In this document: positions 11,640 through 24,420 of the stretch, piece after piece
Layout of the letters: every line of letters starts with the position of its first letter
Numbering within the stretch: the stretch's first letter is position 1
From: Pseudoscleropodium purum
Taxonomy: Eukaryota; Streptophyta; Bryopsida; Hypnales; Brachytheciaceae
Assembly: GCA_963969395.1 (NCBI GenBank)
Contig: OZ017804.1
Span: 6,386,001-6,450,000 of the forward strand
Direction: 5' to 3'
Length of the DNA: 64,000 nucleotides
Program-made: the position numbers and the translations under genes
The notes under the pieces: model-generated
What the model saw: the letters and a program-made list of their open reading frames with translations, nothing else
Database searches by the model: none
Told to the model about the DNA's origin: nothing

Positions 11640-13640
11640 TGGTCGTACTTGCCTCCCGTTCAACTACTTCGTATACTCCTGCCAGGAAAAAATAAATGAG
11701 TTCATCCATACTAAACATCACATCCAGATATCCATTAGCTTCACAAATTTCACAGTATACAGGTTCCAAGACCAAGTACTGATGCGATTCACCTTCCGGC
11801 TGTATTTTACAGTCATCTCAAACCATAACGCGCTCATCAAGCGTTAAAACGCCGAAACGTGCTCAGTTATGAATCCGTAATCGATTCCCTAAGGTAGCGA
11901 ACCCAATTTGACAAGAATCAAAACTCAGTTGACTAACCTTAATCAAGGCTTTAGCAGAGACCAATACCGACTCAAACACAGGTTTCTACAACCTTTAACG
12001 CCTTGCGAGAAGACCAGCAACCTCCTACTGCGAACAATTATTCCCCAAAATGATCGTCCCTAACTCACAATGCTTACAGACACTTCATATTCCGGCTTCC
12101 AATAAAGAGTGCAAATAGCTCACATTAAAGAAACAACGGCACGCCGAATACTCTCCCTGCATAAGACTTCAGTTGAGACGTACACCGACTAAAACACAGG
12201 TCTCTACAGTCTTAACGTCCTTGAAAGAAGTCGAACAACTTCCCTAATCGTCACTCAGATTGTCCCTGACTCACCGAAATTTCGGTTTCCAAAACAGAGC
12301 GCCACTGGTTCGCATTAAAGAACAACGAAATACGCACTCCCTAAGCCTTGCGCTTCCTAACCAAGACTTCAGAGGCGACAACCTTAACACCTGAAATCCA
12401 GGCTTCTCCAACCTTAGCCACTTGCAAGTAGAAGAACAACTGAACCTCACTAATAAGACTTTCCCTCACTAACGATACTTTCCGAAATTCCGGCTTCCAA
12501 ACTAGAGTGCAAATTTCTCACATAGGGGTCGCAAATATTGAAGAACAACGAAACTCGGCCTGCGCCTTAAACTTAAAAAGGCGGACTTCACAGCGGGAAC
12601 AATTTGCTCAGAAGTTCCGTAAGCTTCTTCACCGAAAATAAAAGTGGCGCTAAGTTTAGGCCGGCAAGCGCAACTGAAAAACGAACAAATGCGACTTCGA
12701 CTGAAGTGACGGAGAGACAGCACCGTCTTCCAAGGAGAAACCGACAGACGACGGGATCAGACCCGACGTTCCTAAAAATTCCTAAACTTGAACTCGATAA
12801 TCAAACACAAATATAGAAGACTCGATAAAGGAATACACACAGTTTGGAGTAACTTAAAAAGATATGCAAACACAATCGAATAAAAAGAAGATGTCTAGAC
12901 AGAAACTTGGGTCAAGTTAAGCTCCGCTACTATTCCATATGTGGTTGGATAGACAAAAGTTCAAAGAACAGATTCATCCTGAAATGAATGTAGACCAATT
13001 ATACGGTGAGATCTCGCCTACACCTCTAGGAAAAGAGAACATATGTGCAATTACTTAGCATCCCTGACTTCAAACCTTTAACCTGAAGCTTATGATCCAC
13101 CACAAGTTGAGGCCCTCTCAACCATACTGGCATCCCATAGACTTTACTTAATACTTAATGGCATAAAATTTTCTAAACATTCTTGGACACATCGTGCAAA
13201 CCGCAAACGCTATAAGCGCAACTTATCGTAAACACGAGCAACAAATGTGAATCAAATCGATTTCTCAATTTAGATGTCATCTATCACGTTTCTAATCTCG
13301 AGATCACAACGTTTTCAATTCCTCTTCCGTGGTGAAGAAATTCTCCCAGCATCCTGTCAGTTCTACGAACAGCTAACAGAGGCAATCGTACCAAACGCCA
13401 TTTCTTTGGAAAAAGAAGTAATTACTCTCTGAAACTTTGAAGCTTCAATCCGATAGACCAACTCCGTCGGTCAATCCCATCACAATAAACACTAATTTAA
13501 CTACCAGCCGTCAAGTAAGACAAATTTTAACCCCTAAACCCTGAATCTTGAACCGGCTTAAATGTAAGAGACACTGCATACCAAATAAGCCTTTCACAGC
13601 AAAACCTCAACTCCTCTCCACATAAAATTAAGTTCAAATC
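11640..13640 (-). other. BRIZ 5' region, probably 5' UTR intron and promoter
   Basis: No protein-coding exon was recognised between the BRIZ start codon and the duplicated upstream flank at 13640-14180. Because the flank still belongs to the duplicated BRIZ unit, the transcript may begin far upstream, with one or more 5' UTR introns here. The stretch includes a degenerate tandem repeat, listed separately. Confidence 0.4.
11920..12595. repeat. Degenerate tandem repeat, period about 190-215 bp, ~3.5 units
   Basis: Recurring landmarks mark the units. GGCTTCCAA/GGTTTCCAA appears near 12097, 12287 and 12494. CAGGTTTCTACAACC / CAGGTCTCTACAGTC / CAGGCTTCTCCAACC appears near 11979, 12198 and 12391. 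ACATTAAAGAAACAAC / GCATTAAAGAACAACG appears near 12123 and 12313. The unit boundaries are approximate. It lies 5' of the BRIZ start codon and is absent from the gutted copy. Confidence 0.7.
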
Positions 13641-14180
13641 CTCTTCCTCGTACGTTCCCCCTTCTCCAACACAACAGTATGACGGGAAAATTACGAAACA
13701 GAATTCTCTGCCGAAGCTGTTTCAATACTTCAAGATCGATTGCTACTCGGAATCACTCCCTCGACATCCGACACAACTGTCGGTATCGCTGCACAAATTT
13801 GACTAAGAAAAATAACTGCTCGCGTGATCGTTCTCCGATGAAAGAAACATCAAAATCCCGTCAAATGTTATTCCGTAACCCCTTCGCATCGCCGTTTCAG
13901 ACCACTCGTTTTCTATTGGAGAGTCTTACCTAGGGGATGATATTACTTAAGTCGCAGTTTCCGACGACGCTTCAGCTTCCAAAAATAAGCTCCAGAAATC
14001 CTGACAATTGTGTCGACTGAATCTGCTTCAAAGTCCAATTCCTTTCCCACAGCTCCGCAACACAGACGCGCCAGCCTGATTCCTCATAGTGATAGCGTCA
14101 TGACATGAAATTAGGGTTTCCAGACAGGGGACTTGCCAGGGCACTTGCTAACTCGATGGTCTACATGGATGAGAGACATC
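13640..14180 (-). promoter_or_regulatory. BRIZ upstream flank (duplicated at 1545-2040)
   Basis: Similar to 1545-2040 and ending with a nearly identical run (14142-14168). Retention of this non-coding block in both copies fits promoter or 5' UTR sequence, but no TATA box or start site could be fixed by eye. Confidence 0.5.
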
Positions 14181-14700
14181 CAGTATAAAGGATGAAATCT
14201 ATTTTCATCCCATTTTCCAACGAAGATATTAATCCAGTATCCATCCAATTTTGGATTCGCATGAATCACGTTTGTTTGCTGTTTGCAAATTTGACTGAAA
14301 CTGCAATCACTGTAATATTTAGACTGTTAGACTGTAATGTTCATGTCAAATTCTTTTAAACTCTAAGAAAACGTGTACTCTAAAAAGAACTTAAAAATAA
14401 ATATAAAACACTGAAAAATCAGTACATTTTATTCATTCACATATTATTGTGAACCTCCACCCAATTGTGTAGCTTAGAATTTTATGCTCGACCCTGTTCT
14501 CCCCTTCCATATTAAAATTTGTGAGTGCTTCTGCACTGCACTGATACACTACTTCTTAACATAAACATTAATTTAGATTACAAAGATATTATTTTTAGCC
14601 TTCTCCTCTGATCATTGCTAGAAGACATTACTCTACTTCTAGTATTTCTTTTTCCTAGATAATTTCAGCTTGGACTATCCTGCGTTTTGTAATTACTGAC
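14181..14700. other. AT-rich spacer
   Basis: AT-rich sequence with no gene, RNA or clear repeat recognised. Confidence 0.5.
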
Positions 14701-14703
14701 CAT

Positions 14704-16896
14704 TCACGCCCTTGATGTCCACAAGGCTTCACAAGACGGAGTGACACGGTCCTCTATAGATGGAAGGCAATGAGGTAGTTGGGATATAGCAAAAGCAACA
14801 CGATTACAGTCACAATTGCGTGAAGTACAAGCAAATTGGTTGCTAGGGAACCGTAATGTTGCCAATTTATAAGTTTTAGAAATTGAAGCGATCAAGCTAT
14901 CAGTTTGATTGAACCCTGAAATGAAAACGAAATCAATTGAATGTGGCTGCGATATCAAGTGACACCGAATTTCGCCGTAATTTTCTCTCAAAATTAGATC
15001 TGCCCTACGTGACAACATCTGCATCTCTGAAAAGACATTCCAAATCAATTTAATGCTGACGCTCCCTATCAATGCTAACAGTAACTTCATGTTTCATGTT
15101 CAGGGTTGAAACATCCGACTATGCAACTGTAATGTGTAGGCAAAGAAGGAGCACCTCGAAGTATTGAATCCACTTCTATGATGAAACCCTAACTTCATGA
15201 ATGGAAACGAACTGCAATTGCTACCAATTGACTTGGAAATTAGGGGAGGACGCACACCTTGAAGAAAATTTGAAGTGATTCTTCCTCTTCAAGAGAATCC
15301 GCTGCCAACAAGGATGTCTGCAATCGTTGTTCAAAATACTTTAGGTCTTCTGGAACAAACACATAGCCTGGAGAGCGTCTGAATTCATCTCATTTTCTAA
15401 AAAACTGAAAAGCTGGATCTTTCCAACAAGACGGATCCATTCAAATTCAAAACAGAGTGCGATCATACAACAGCCGATGATCCACATCCGTAGCAAACCA
15501 AAAATTTCATCAATTTCCGGCCATTATCACATTGAATCCTCAAACTTGTCAGCACCTAAGAAGAGCCTCAAAATAAAACTCAAGATTTCAAATCATCAGA
15601 ATTGTCCGTTGAAAACAAAGTCTTAACCCTCTAGCGGGAAGGAAAAGGAATGACTAGGATTCATGAAGGTTAAGGAATTGATTGCTACTGAAGAACCGAA
15701 GAAACTGTGCCAAAACTACCAAAATGCAAGACTGGAACAAAGATGAATTGTCAGTATAATCAGAAAGTGATACCACTGGTAGTGAAAATCCATCATTGTC
15801 GTCGATGTGGCGGCAGACAGATGAAAGAGGCTTGCAGCAAGCATATAATCTCTTTCATAGCAGACTAAAATTTCTTTCCTAACGGACAGCATGGTTTAAG
15901 AAGCACCTCCATAAACATCTTCTTCGCCATACTAACATAGATAACGAAGAAACGATACAATTCACAGGGAAACAATCCAGAAAAGTGTCCTGCTCCCTCA
16001 TAAACCCTAAGATCATAACCACAACAAACTGAAGATGGAGACTGCAATGACCCATTCCAAACTGCTGAAGATGCACTAAACTTACACGTGGAAGCTCCTC
16101 GGTGTAAAAGACCCAGCGAGCTCCCCTACGATGTCAATGTGCGCACTCAAAATTTCTGTACCAAATCCCAAATCCCAAATCCCAATTGCTTAAATCACCA
16201 AGTCAACATTCTTGAGTACAAATTTCAACAACAGTCCCAACTGAGAGTTACTTGCAGAAAATTCATGCCAAATCAGAACAAATGAAGCAAATTGAAAGCT
16301 CTGAAGTACTCTCACAACGGTTCAACGTTGCAAAACTAGGTGTCAAGGATTCTCATTCGTGCGAATTCAGAAGGCGATTAACGAGGATTCTCCAGAGCGT
16401 TATAGAACCCCAATTCCAAAGTCTAAAATCGTCCGTGAATTTCAAGGTTCCAGGAAAATCCAGTCATCTACAGCTCCACAATTCCCGTAGAAAAAACAAA
16501 CAAACTCTCCCAGCATGCTTTGTAATGACCCAAAACAGGTTCGAATCCGATTGCAAAACCATTCCCGATTGGGCTCTAAAGCATCGTCCTCACCAACAGA
16601 AAATTAAGTGGTTTTCCGAAACGTGAAAAAGTCGCAGAAAGTCGCAGTGAACAATCCAATGAACAATCCAGTGAACAAGTCACAGAAATTCGTACCTGTG
16701 CAAAACCTTGAAGGTGTCGTGATGAAGAAGAGCGCAGCTTGAAGGCGCCGTAGTGCAGAAGAGCTAAGCTCGAAGCTGCCGTCGTCGTTTTGTCAGTCCT
16801 CTTGCCAAGTTTGCGATCACCTCCCAACGTCACCCCAAACTTGTCCGCTACAACTATGACTTCATTTTCAATTTTGGCGGTAGTGGTTGATGACAT
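14704..16896 (-). CDS. Unresolved multi-exon gene or gene remnant
   Basis: Composition is GC-richer than the flanks and several exon-like pieces are on the minus strand, but I could not join them into one frame. The best is 15378-15258 (TTCAG acceptor, AAG|GTGTGC donor), with the motif SPGYVFVPEDLKYFEQRLQ followed by an acidic stretch. A second, at about 15026-14900, contains MLSRRADLILRENYGEIRC behind a TTTTCAG acceptor. A possible first exon starts with ATG at 16896 and ends at a CACAG|GTACG donor near 16697. The family is not recognised. It may be a real gene whose other exons I missed, or a decayed one. Its place between BRIZ and X2 has no counterpart between the duplicate BRIZ fragment and X1. 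Confidence 0.35.
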
Positions 16897-16899
16897 AGA

Positions 16900-18350
16900 C
16901 TCTTAGAGGATGAAACTCTATGATTGATCAATGAAATTGCTTTTCATCTTGTCCACTACCACTATAGTAAATATCTTAGTCTGAATTAGGCCTAACGGAC
17001 ACAAAATCGATTTCACAAGAAAAAAAATTGTGAAAAATAGTTCAATATATTACTATTTCAGCCCGACCTAATTTATAAAAGGAACGAGAGCAAAAGATGC
17101 CTTAGGAATGGTTAAGTAGCTATTTTTTTGTATTCAAAAAAAGACAACCTTAATACATATTTAGCACACAATTTTGTTAATGTCTTATTCAAGTAATTGA
17201 ATTAAGTTGAATCATACTAGAAAATTTGTAATTTATATAGGAGATTGGATAAAAAAAAATGGTTCTAATACCTTTGTGGTGCATTTCAATACATTGTGAT
17301 TGAAATATATTTGTGGACCTTGGTAATTTTTTTCAACTTGATGTTGATATTCATATTATCTTCTTTTTATTTTCAACACAATACAAGAATGAAGCTTCAT
17401 TAATTTGGTTCCTCCTCCTTAAAAATTAAAAAAAAAACTTGTAGAACTTTGAAAACTTTCTCAAAATGAATGAAATATTGCAATTTGAATCGAGTGCTTG
17501 CAAACCACATTTCAAAATATAGATTAACTACAACAAATCCATTGCAATGCAATAGCATTAAAAAAAGGTTTCATTAGTATATAGGGTTTCATCAACCTAG
17601 AAGGTTTCAATGAGAAGTCACATAGATGACATTAGGGCTTTTTGAGAACAAATGGATGAAAAACAATGTAGATGATAATCTATCAATTTGTGTAATGGAT
17701 GAAATTGTATCACTATGCACTTTAATCACTAAAATAAATGTGGAGATTTTTGGTTTCTAATATTTGATAAGATTTTCAAGTTTTAAAGTGTATTTTACAT
17801 TTGAATCATTTTTCTTCAATTTTCCTTCAAAAATTCATAGTAATTCCAAGTCTTCAATCTCTTGCCATTGAAAAAATACAATAGATGCTAAAATATTGCA
17901 TTGGTAAGGACATTGCACCATTCTTGTTTGGTGACACTCACATGCATCCATGTCCATTTATAATCACAATATTATTTTTTCTAAGCAAACTACTAATTTC
18001 CTCCTATCTAACCTTCTTGTAAAGGTTTAGGGCATCATGACCTATTCAAGGTATTAGTGAACCTCTCCATACATACAATGCATTCAACATACACATTAGT
18101 AGAAGAAATCCTCACTAAAAAATGTTTTAAATGATGGTTTTGTAGTAACTTTTGGAAAGTTGGAACTAATACAACTATGTTCAAAACAATGCAAATTTAG
18201 TACAAAACCATCAATTGGAATGTCTTTTTCAATGTGGATATTTACAAGTGTATGCATTTATATTATTAGTATTGACACAATGAAACCTACAAGTAGCAAT
18301 TATATTACTAAGGAACTATGGTAGAGTTAAGTCAAATTTTTTTCACAAAA
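16900..18350. other. AT-rich spacer
   Basis: Strongly AT-rich DNA with only short stop-ridden frames. No gene or repeat boundary was recognised. Similarity to the 3' flank of X1 begins near 18355. Confidence 0.5.
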
Positions 18351-18556
18351 CTGCAACACATTGTACTTTGATGACTTTTCAAAGCCCCAAGCAAATTGGT
18401 CTAGTTTACACATAAAGGTGTAAATGTCACCCCACCTAACAAACAATCAAGGTTTTATAAAAGAATAGCATTCAAGAGGTGAAGTCATAATATATGTTAC
18501 AACTCAAGAATAATCAATGGTTTGCTTTAAGAAAATTCAAACAAGAAACATAGGGG

Positions 18557-19950
18557 TTATTTCTTGTTGTTTAATTTAGATTGCATAAGGTTTCCAAAAT
18601 TGAGAATTTTTTCCTCCGCAACGTGATCAAAAGTGGAAGTTTCCTTTTCTTCACCTCGATCTCCATTGAGAATTGGGGGCAAGTTGAGCTGTGGCATGCT
18701 AAGAATATTGGAATGTTCTTTACTTGAATTGGCCTTCTCATCTTCTTTCTCTTTCTCACAACCCTTGAAGTTGTCGGTCAACATTCCTCCTACATAGCCC
18801 CGTGGATCACTAACCTTGTTCTTTACCCCCTTTACAAATTTGACAACTATATATCTCCACACAAATGATGATACAAGCATAATGCCCAAAATTGCATGAG
18901 TGTAACGATTTTGAGAAATTATTCTCTTAGCAAGGGCCTTTACATCATCAGAATCACTCGACCCTTCACTATCTGATGATGATTCGGAGTGCTCTGGATC
19001 ATCTGATGATGTTTTATTCTCTTTCTTCTTTGGAGTAACCTTGGAGGTGGAAGGGTTTAGGGATTGAAGTAATTTGCCAATAGCCTCAGAGTTTTTGATG
19101 ACCAATGATGAAGTATTTTTAGCAACCTCAGCTACAGACTTGGCATCTTGCGTTGCAGCTTCAATGGCCTTTTTTATATCATCCTTATTGATTCTCTTCT
19201 CTTTTCCACCTCGCTTGGAGACATCCCAAATGTTCCTACCACGTGATAAGGACCTTGCAGCTCGACCAACTTGCAAATATTGATACTTTTGCTCTCTCAA
19301 ATTTTGGACCTACAATAAGGACAATAATATAATCAAAGAGAGAAAGAAGGATTCCAAAATATGAAAAGTCAAAATCAAAAATAAAGGATACTCGAGAGTG
19401 TAATTTCTATAAAATTCCAAATTTTGAATACACTCACCTGATCAAGCAACCTCGATAAGAGTTGCAAGTCTGCAGAACCAACTGCCAGTTGAGTTTGTTC
19501 ACCTCCTTCTAAGTGTTCATCCAACCCTAAAGCATCTTTCAACTTTATTGAATCTTTATTTTGTGATTTTGAAGATGAATGCCCATCTTCTTGAAGTAGG
19601 CAAAGAATTGCATTTTCAACGAGATCAAGGTCCTCCATTGCACAATCACCTAGAAATATTGTATTGTCTTTGTCAGTCTCTGATTTTGAGCCATCAACCT
19701 TATCTGAACTTAAAGGTCTAGATATAGACCAAGACCGATTGGCTCTTTGATTAACTTGGGGTTCTTCACTACTAGTGTCACTCAAGTCAAACATTGTGTG
19801 TTCAGAATCTTCAAGGCCTTCTCTTGAGAAGAAAGTAGAGGGCAAAGACATCTCACGTTCAGTCAATTTTCCAATCTTATCTTTTACAAGAGTAGTAGTG
19901 AATGAAGTTGTAGCATCTTTCATTGTAAAATTTCTTTGATCCTTTTTCAT
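18557..19950 (-). CDS. Paralog of X1: unknown single-membrane-segment protein (X2)
   Basis: Two exons, 19950-19438 and 19309-18557, with the same intron position and phase as X1, give 421 residues ending at TAA. The shared intron shows duplication at DNA level, not retrocopying. All parts of X1 are present: acidic Ser-rich start, the RAARSLSRG block, helical Ala/Lys region, acidic tract, hydrophobic segment (YTHAILGIMLVSSFVWRYIV) and LNLPPILNGDR near the end. A short insertion near DLSDTSSEE is unique to this copy. Compared with X1, many CpG sites have become TpG or CpA, so the gene has taken on the AT-rich composition of its surroundings, yet no stop or frameshift has appeared. The acceptor before the first shared exon reads ACAAGAT instead of ACAGGAT, so any upstream exon may no longer splice in frame. 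Function unknown. Confidence 0.75.
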
Positions 19951-22079
19951 GTCTCTCAAAAAATCTTGTAAGTTTTTTCAAAATTCAAATTGCAAAAAGG
20001 CTAAAACAATTAAGAATTTAAATTGCCATTTTTTATATGATGAGAGGATATTTGTTCAAGAACCTTTAGTCTTAGTTCTTTAAAATTAGGAAATTGTGAG
20101 CTTTTGACCAAACAAGCAAATGTAAAGAAAATCTTGATGATGGATATACAACACTTTGTTTGAGAATTAAAGCGATGTCATCACTCTATAGGATGACAAA
20201 ACCATATTTTCATCAAAGAAAGATTTAATACAAATAATGAATGCAACAAGAGGTTCATTCTGACCTCATGGATGACACAATCTTTTTCATGTTTTATATT
20301 TGTAACATTCACCACCCTACTTCAGTAAAAACAAATTATTATAATGCAAATTGATCTTGAGTGTACATTATGACAATTTAAACCTTCTCTAACATTGGAC
20401 TATTTATTGTTGACTCTTAAAAATAATAATCCTAGGATTAACCTAACAAATACGAGAAATCAAGGGCTTTTCAATCAAATAAGCAGAGGTCATGCCATTA
20501 TTAATATTAACAGGATTAAAAACTGGAAATATATAGAAACATTGATGTACTCAATAAGCAACTATTGTAAGCAACTTTTGTCAATTGAAAAATATATGAT
20601 GGAATCATAATAATTGTCAAATTTGTGATCAATGTAAGAATCAAGCTAGATTGCCCATTTTCCATTAGTTTTTGTAAAATATAAATAAGTTACCAATAAA
20701 TATTATCCTCTATTTTCCATAATTATAGTCCAACTCTCAAATCTCCCATTGGTAAGAGCATAGCTAAGTTCTTGGAATTAATTCCTATTAAGCCACATCA
20801 AAATAGTTGTGACTATAACAACTAACCATACCCCATTGTGATCCAACTACAACAATTTATTTCTTGAACAATGAATACATGTTGATGTGTTTGACCTCAA
20901 TATCAAAAAAATTGTTGTTTGAGATTGTCTACACATAACATTTTGAATTACAATAATATAAGTATATGATATTCTAATAATGCATCCTTTGAAGTATTGG
21001 AATCTTTTTGGATTTGCTAAAAAAATTGTTTAATAATCTAACTACATCAAAAAATACACTAAACACTTAAATTGTTACAATTAGGTATAGAATGCAAAAA
21101 GCACAAGTAGAAGCAAAAAGTGCAATGCACACAAAAAAAGCCAAAGAACGCACAATGGATTTGCCAAAATTTGAAGTGCTTTCTCCATAGCTTGCATTGC
21201 TCAATCAAACATGAGCAACAATGACTCACTTTATACAAACAAGCACAAATCAACCAATGGCTCTATCAACTAGCTATTATCCTTTTCCACATAGAGAAAG
21301 CATATAGAGCCTTCACCTCCAAACCCTACAAGTCTATCACATCAAACTTCCACCCTAATGCCTTTATCCCAAGAACTCTAATAAAACTTTTCTATTTTGG
21401 CAACTAACTTTTCTTCCACACAACCACCGTTGTATCTCAAAACCTCTTCTTCACGGAAAGATCCGCACATCATGATTTTTATCATTATCATTTTCTCTCT
21501 TATCACTACACTCATAAGAAAAACTCTTGCCATCTCTATATGAGTAGAACTTTCTTTGAAAAAAGCCAAAAGAAAAAGCAAATGTTGACTTCACTTATAA
21601 AATTATTGCTTGTGTTGAAATTGTAGCATTTAATAGCAATGCATCAAATTTAATAAATGCCAATTACATTCCTAAAAGAAAGTGGATTCAAAATAGACAA
21701 AGTTACTATTGGCTACAACAAAGCTTCAAATTTTTGTTGTTTTTTCCAATGCAAGTTTGGTCCATTGGTGGAAATTAGTACTAAATGGAATTACATGCAT
21801 GCCAAAGGGCAACTTTAGGAGGATCCCAACCACATAGGTGGCCTTTGGAGGTGGTTGATCATTTGAAAGACTTTCGTTAGACTTGGATGATAACTTGTAA
21901 TTGCTTATTTCTTCTCAATTTAATTCTATAAGTGTGTCTCAAGTGGTCTAATTGTTTTGTATCACAATTTTCTGCTATAACAACAATTCTCTCTAAGGTT
22001 TAAATAATGAATTTGATGCCAAAAGCATTTTTCTCTTCTTCTTTTTGTATTCATTTAAAAATTTAACCCCTAAAGATTT

Positions 22080-22900
22080 TTGGTGTTTTTAGGTCCAGAA
22101 ATTGCTTAAAGCACTTAAATCCAAAGCAAGGCTAAAATCTTCATCTATATTTATTCATTAATAAATTCAACCATAGGATACTTAAATTAACTTATTAAAG
22201 TAAATCCTTTGAAAATTTTAGAATAAAAATCCTTACCAATTGCAAGATTGAGTCACTTGAATTTCAAAAAGAAGTATTTTCAATTCTTTCCAAATGATTA
22301 AATTTCATCTTTCAAAATTTTTACACAAAATGTATATATCCTAAAACTTCTTACTCTCTATGATATATTGAAAAAATAAGTTGGAAAAACATATATAAAA
22401 TTTCAAACAAAAAATATTTCATGTTCATGCTTGAAAAAAATAGGAAGTAGAAAGAAATGGATTATGATTTAAATACTAAAATGTTAAGAGTTTACTTATG
22501 GAATTGAAAAATGCCAATTCCAATGGTTGTAAAAAATCTACACATAATTCTTTTAATCTTTTTCAAAAATATTGAAAAATGAGTTAAATAAAGGACTTCA
22601 AAGTTTTTTATAGAGTAGAGCTTTCATAATTACTCACAAACAAAAACTCCTCATAACTTTTGATTTATTGATCAAAATGGAATGATTCAAAGCTTTCTAT
22701 GTATATATAAATCTTGAAAAAACAAATTCAAATTTTTATTTTCTTAAAAGCTATTTTTTAAGAATTTTTATAAACTAAGTGCCTACCGTACAATGAAAAT
22801 CATATATCATATAATAACTTTTTAACCATGTAGTCAAAAGTTATAAAAATTATTGTGCCTCAAAGAATTCTTTTGGCACATGTTGTGTGAAATTTTAAAA
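22080..22900 (+). repeat. Dispersed AT-rich repeat, inverted copy at 59940-60720
   Basis: Colinear landmarks match 59940-60720 when one is reverse-complemented. Examples are AACTCCTCATAACTTTTGAT here against ATGAAAGTTATGAGGAGTTTT there, the stretch around TGCTTGAAAAAAATAGGAAGTAGAAAG against CTTTCTACTTATTATTTTTCTAAGC, and the end with CTTCATCTATATTTATTCATT against AATTTATAATTATAGATGAAG. Divergence is high. The element type is unknown. Confidence 0.6.
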
Positions 22901-23839
22901 TAAAAAAATAACTTTTTATTTGTAGTAGACTACCTAAAATTACTAGGTTGCCAAAAAGAAACCATTTGGTCCTTGAAGGATTAAATTAAAACTATTTCTT
23001 GTGAAAATATAATTTTTCGAAAATTATGTCTTTTGCACTTATCAAATTAACTTTAGTAGTTGGATCAATACGAAATATCAATCTTAACTTTGAATTGCTT
23101 AATCTACACATTTTGATTGTTTTTATTATTTCAAATTTGAATGTATCCAACAAATACATCCAATTTTATTCATCTAATTATCATATATTCCTTCTATTAT
23201 TCTTTAAACTTTTATGTGATATGGGCTTCTACACTTTTCTTTACAAATATACTATAATTCACAAATCTAAATATGTTTCACTTGAAAACTTGATTTTCCT
23301 AAATCAATAAATGACTTTCTAAAAATGAATTCAATAGATTTGTAACATAAAGAATCATAAGTGGATCACCTTAGTTAGGATTTTACATAAATTTTTGGAA
23401 AAAATTCCTACAAAAATCACTAATTTTCAATTCAAAATTAATTTTAGAAGAAGTTTGAATTTTTAGTTAGAAATTTTATCTATTTATAGTTTATTTAGTG
23501 TTACAATTTATCTAACCACACTAATATAACCTATAAATTGTTGATTCTAGCTTTAAATGATAAATCAATGCCTTCAAATTTTATATCATAATAATTGGAT
23601 CTTGACATTTTAAAAATATGAACAAGCATGTACCTTGAGGTTCTTTAGGTGTTATAGTATATTCCTACTATGGTGGATTATTTAATAAATGTAGAGTAAA
23701 ATAATCCAAGGATTGAATTTGAAAGGAACTTCTTTGGAATCATTTGCATCTTTTTATTACAATAGAGTTCATATACATTTTTAACCCCTAAAGCCCCGTA
23801 AATTTTTATCCATCAAAAACCATTCAAATTTGTCATTTC

Positions 23840-24420
23840 TATTGCAAAGAGCAAAAAACTTTAAAAATTATTTTTTCTACATATTTAGGGTCTTGTGCTA
23901 GACTAGTGTAAGAATGTGTACAAAAAATTTGAGAAACTTTGACTCCATAGATTGCAAGATATTTGCATTTAAAGTGAAGAAAATAAGTTTTTTGTACCTT
24001 GTTCAATTATTTTTTTGACTTTAAAGCTTCTTAGGTAAAATGTTGCACTGATGATTTAAAATTTAAAATTTTATCAAAGTAAATTGAGAGTCTAGAAAAA
24101 AAATTAATCTAAATTTTCACTTATTAAAATTACCAAGTAGAAGTAGGTTTAAGATTGAAGGAAAACTAAGCTATTGATAGCTTTAAGATGGAATTGAAAC
24201 ATTGTTTTAATGGGAAGATTATTCTAGCAAAAGATCTTTACCTTGTGAAAAAAATTTTAATTGTAAAAATCGAATTCAGAAATAAATTCCACAAGCTATT
24301 TTTTCAAAAACATGCTTAAATTGTCCAAAAAACAAGATTTCTATAATTTTTACATTACTAATACAAGTGAAATAAATCAAAGCTTTCTACATAGATTAAA
24401 AGTCAATCTATAAAAAAAAA
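23840..24420 (+). repeat. Dispersed AT-rich repeat related to 52560-53250
   Basis: Colinear diverged matches in the same orientation: GAAACTTTGACTCCATAGATTGCAAGATATTTG here against CAAAAACTTTGACCTCATACATTGTAAGATATTTG at about 52670. This is followed by shared GGAAAACTAA, ATTGATAG/ATTAATAG and TTGAAACA landmarks. No coding content was recognised. Confidence 0.55.

Noticed and set aside
15865..16076. Possible terminal exon of an alpha/beta-hydrolase (YEGAGHFSG)
   Set aside because: The resemblance is a few residues only, with no catalytic Ser exon nearby and stops in neighbouring sequence.
23026..23310. 94-codon open frame in AT-rich DNA
   Set aside because: Composition is driven by A/T runs (Ile, Leu, Phe, Tyr, Asn); no motif, and it lies in repeat DNA.
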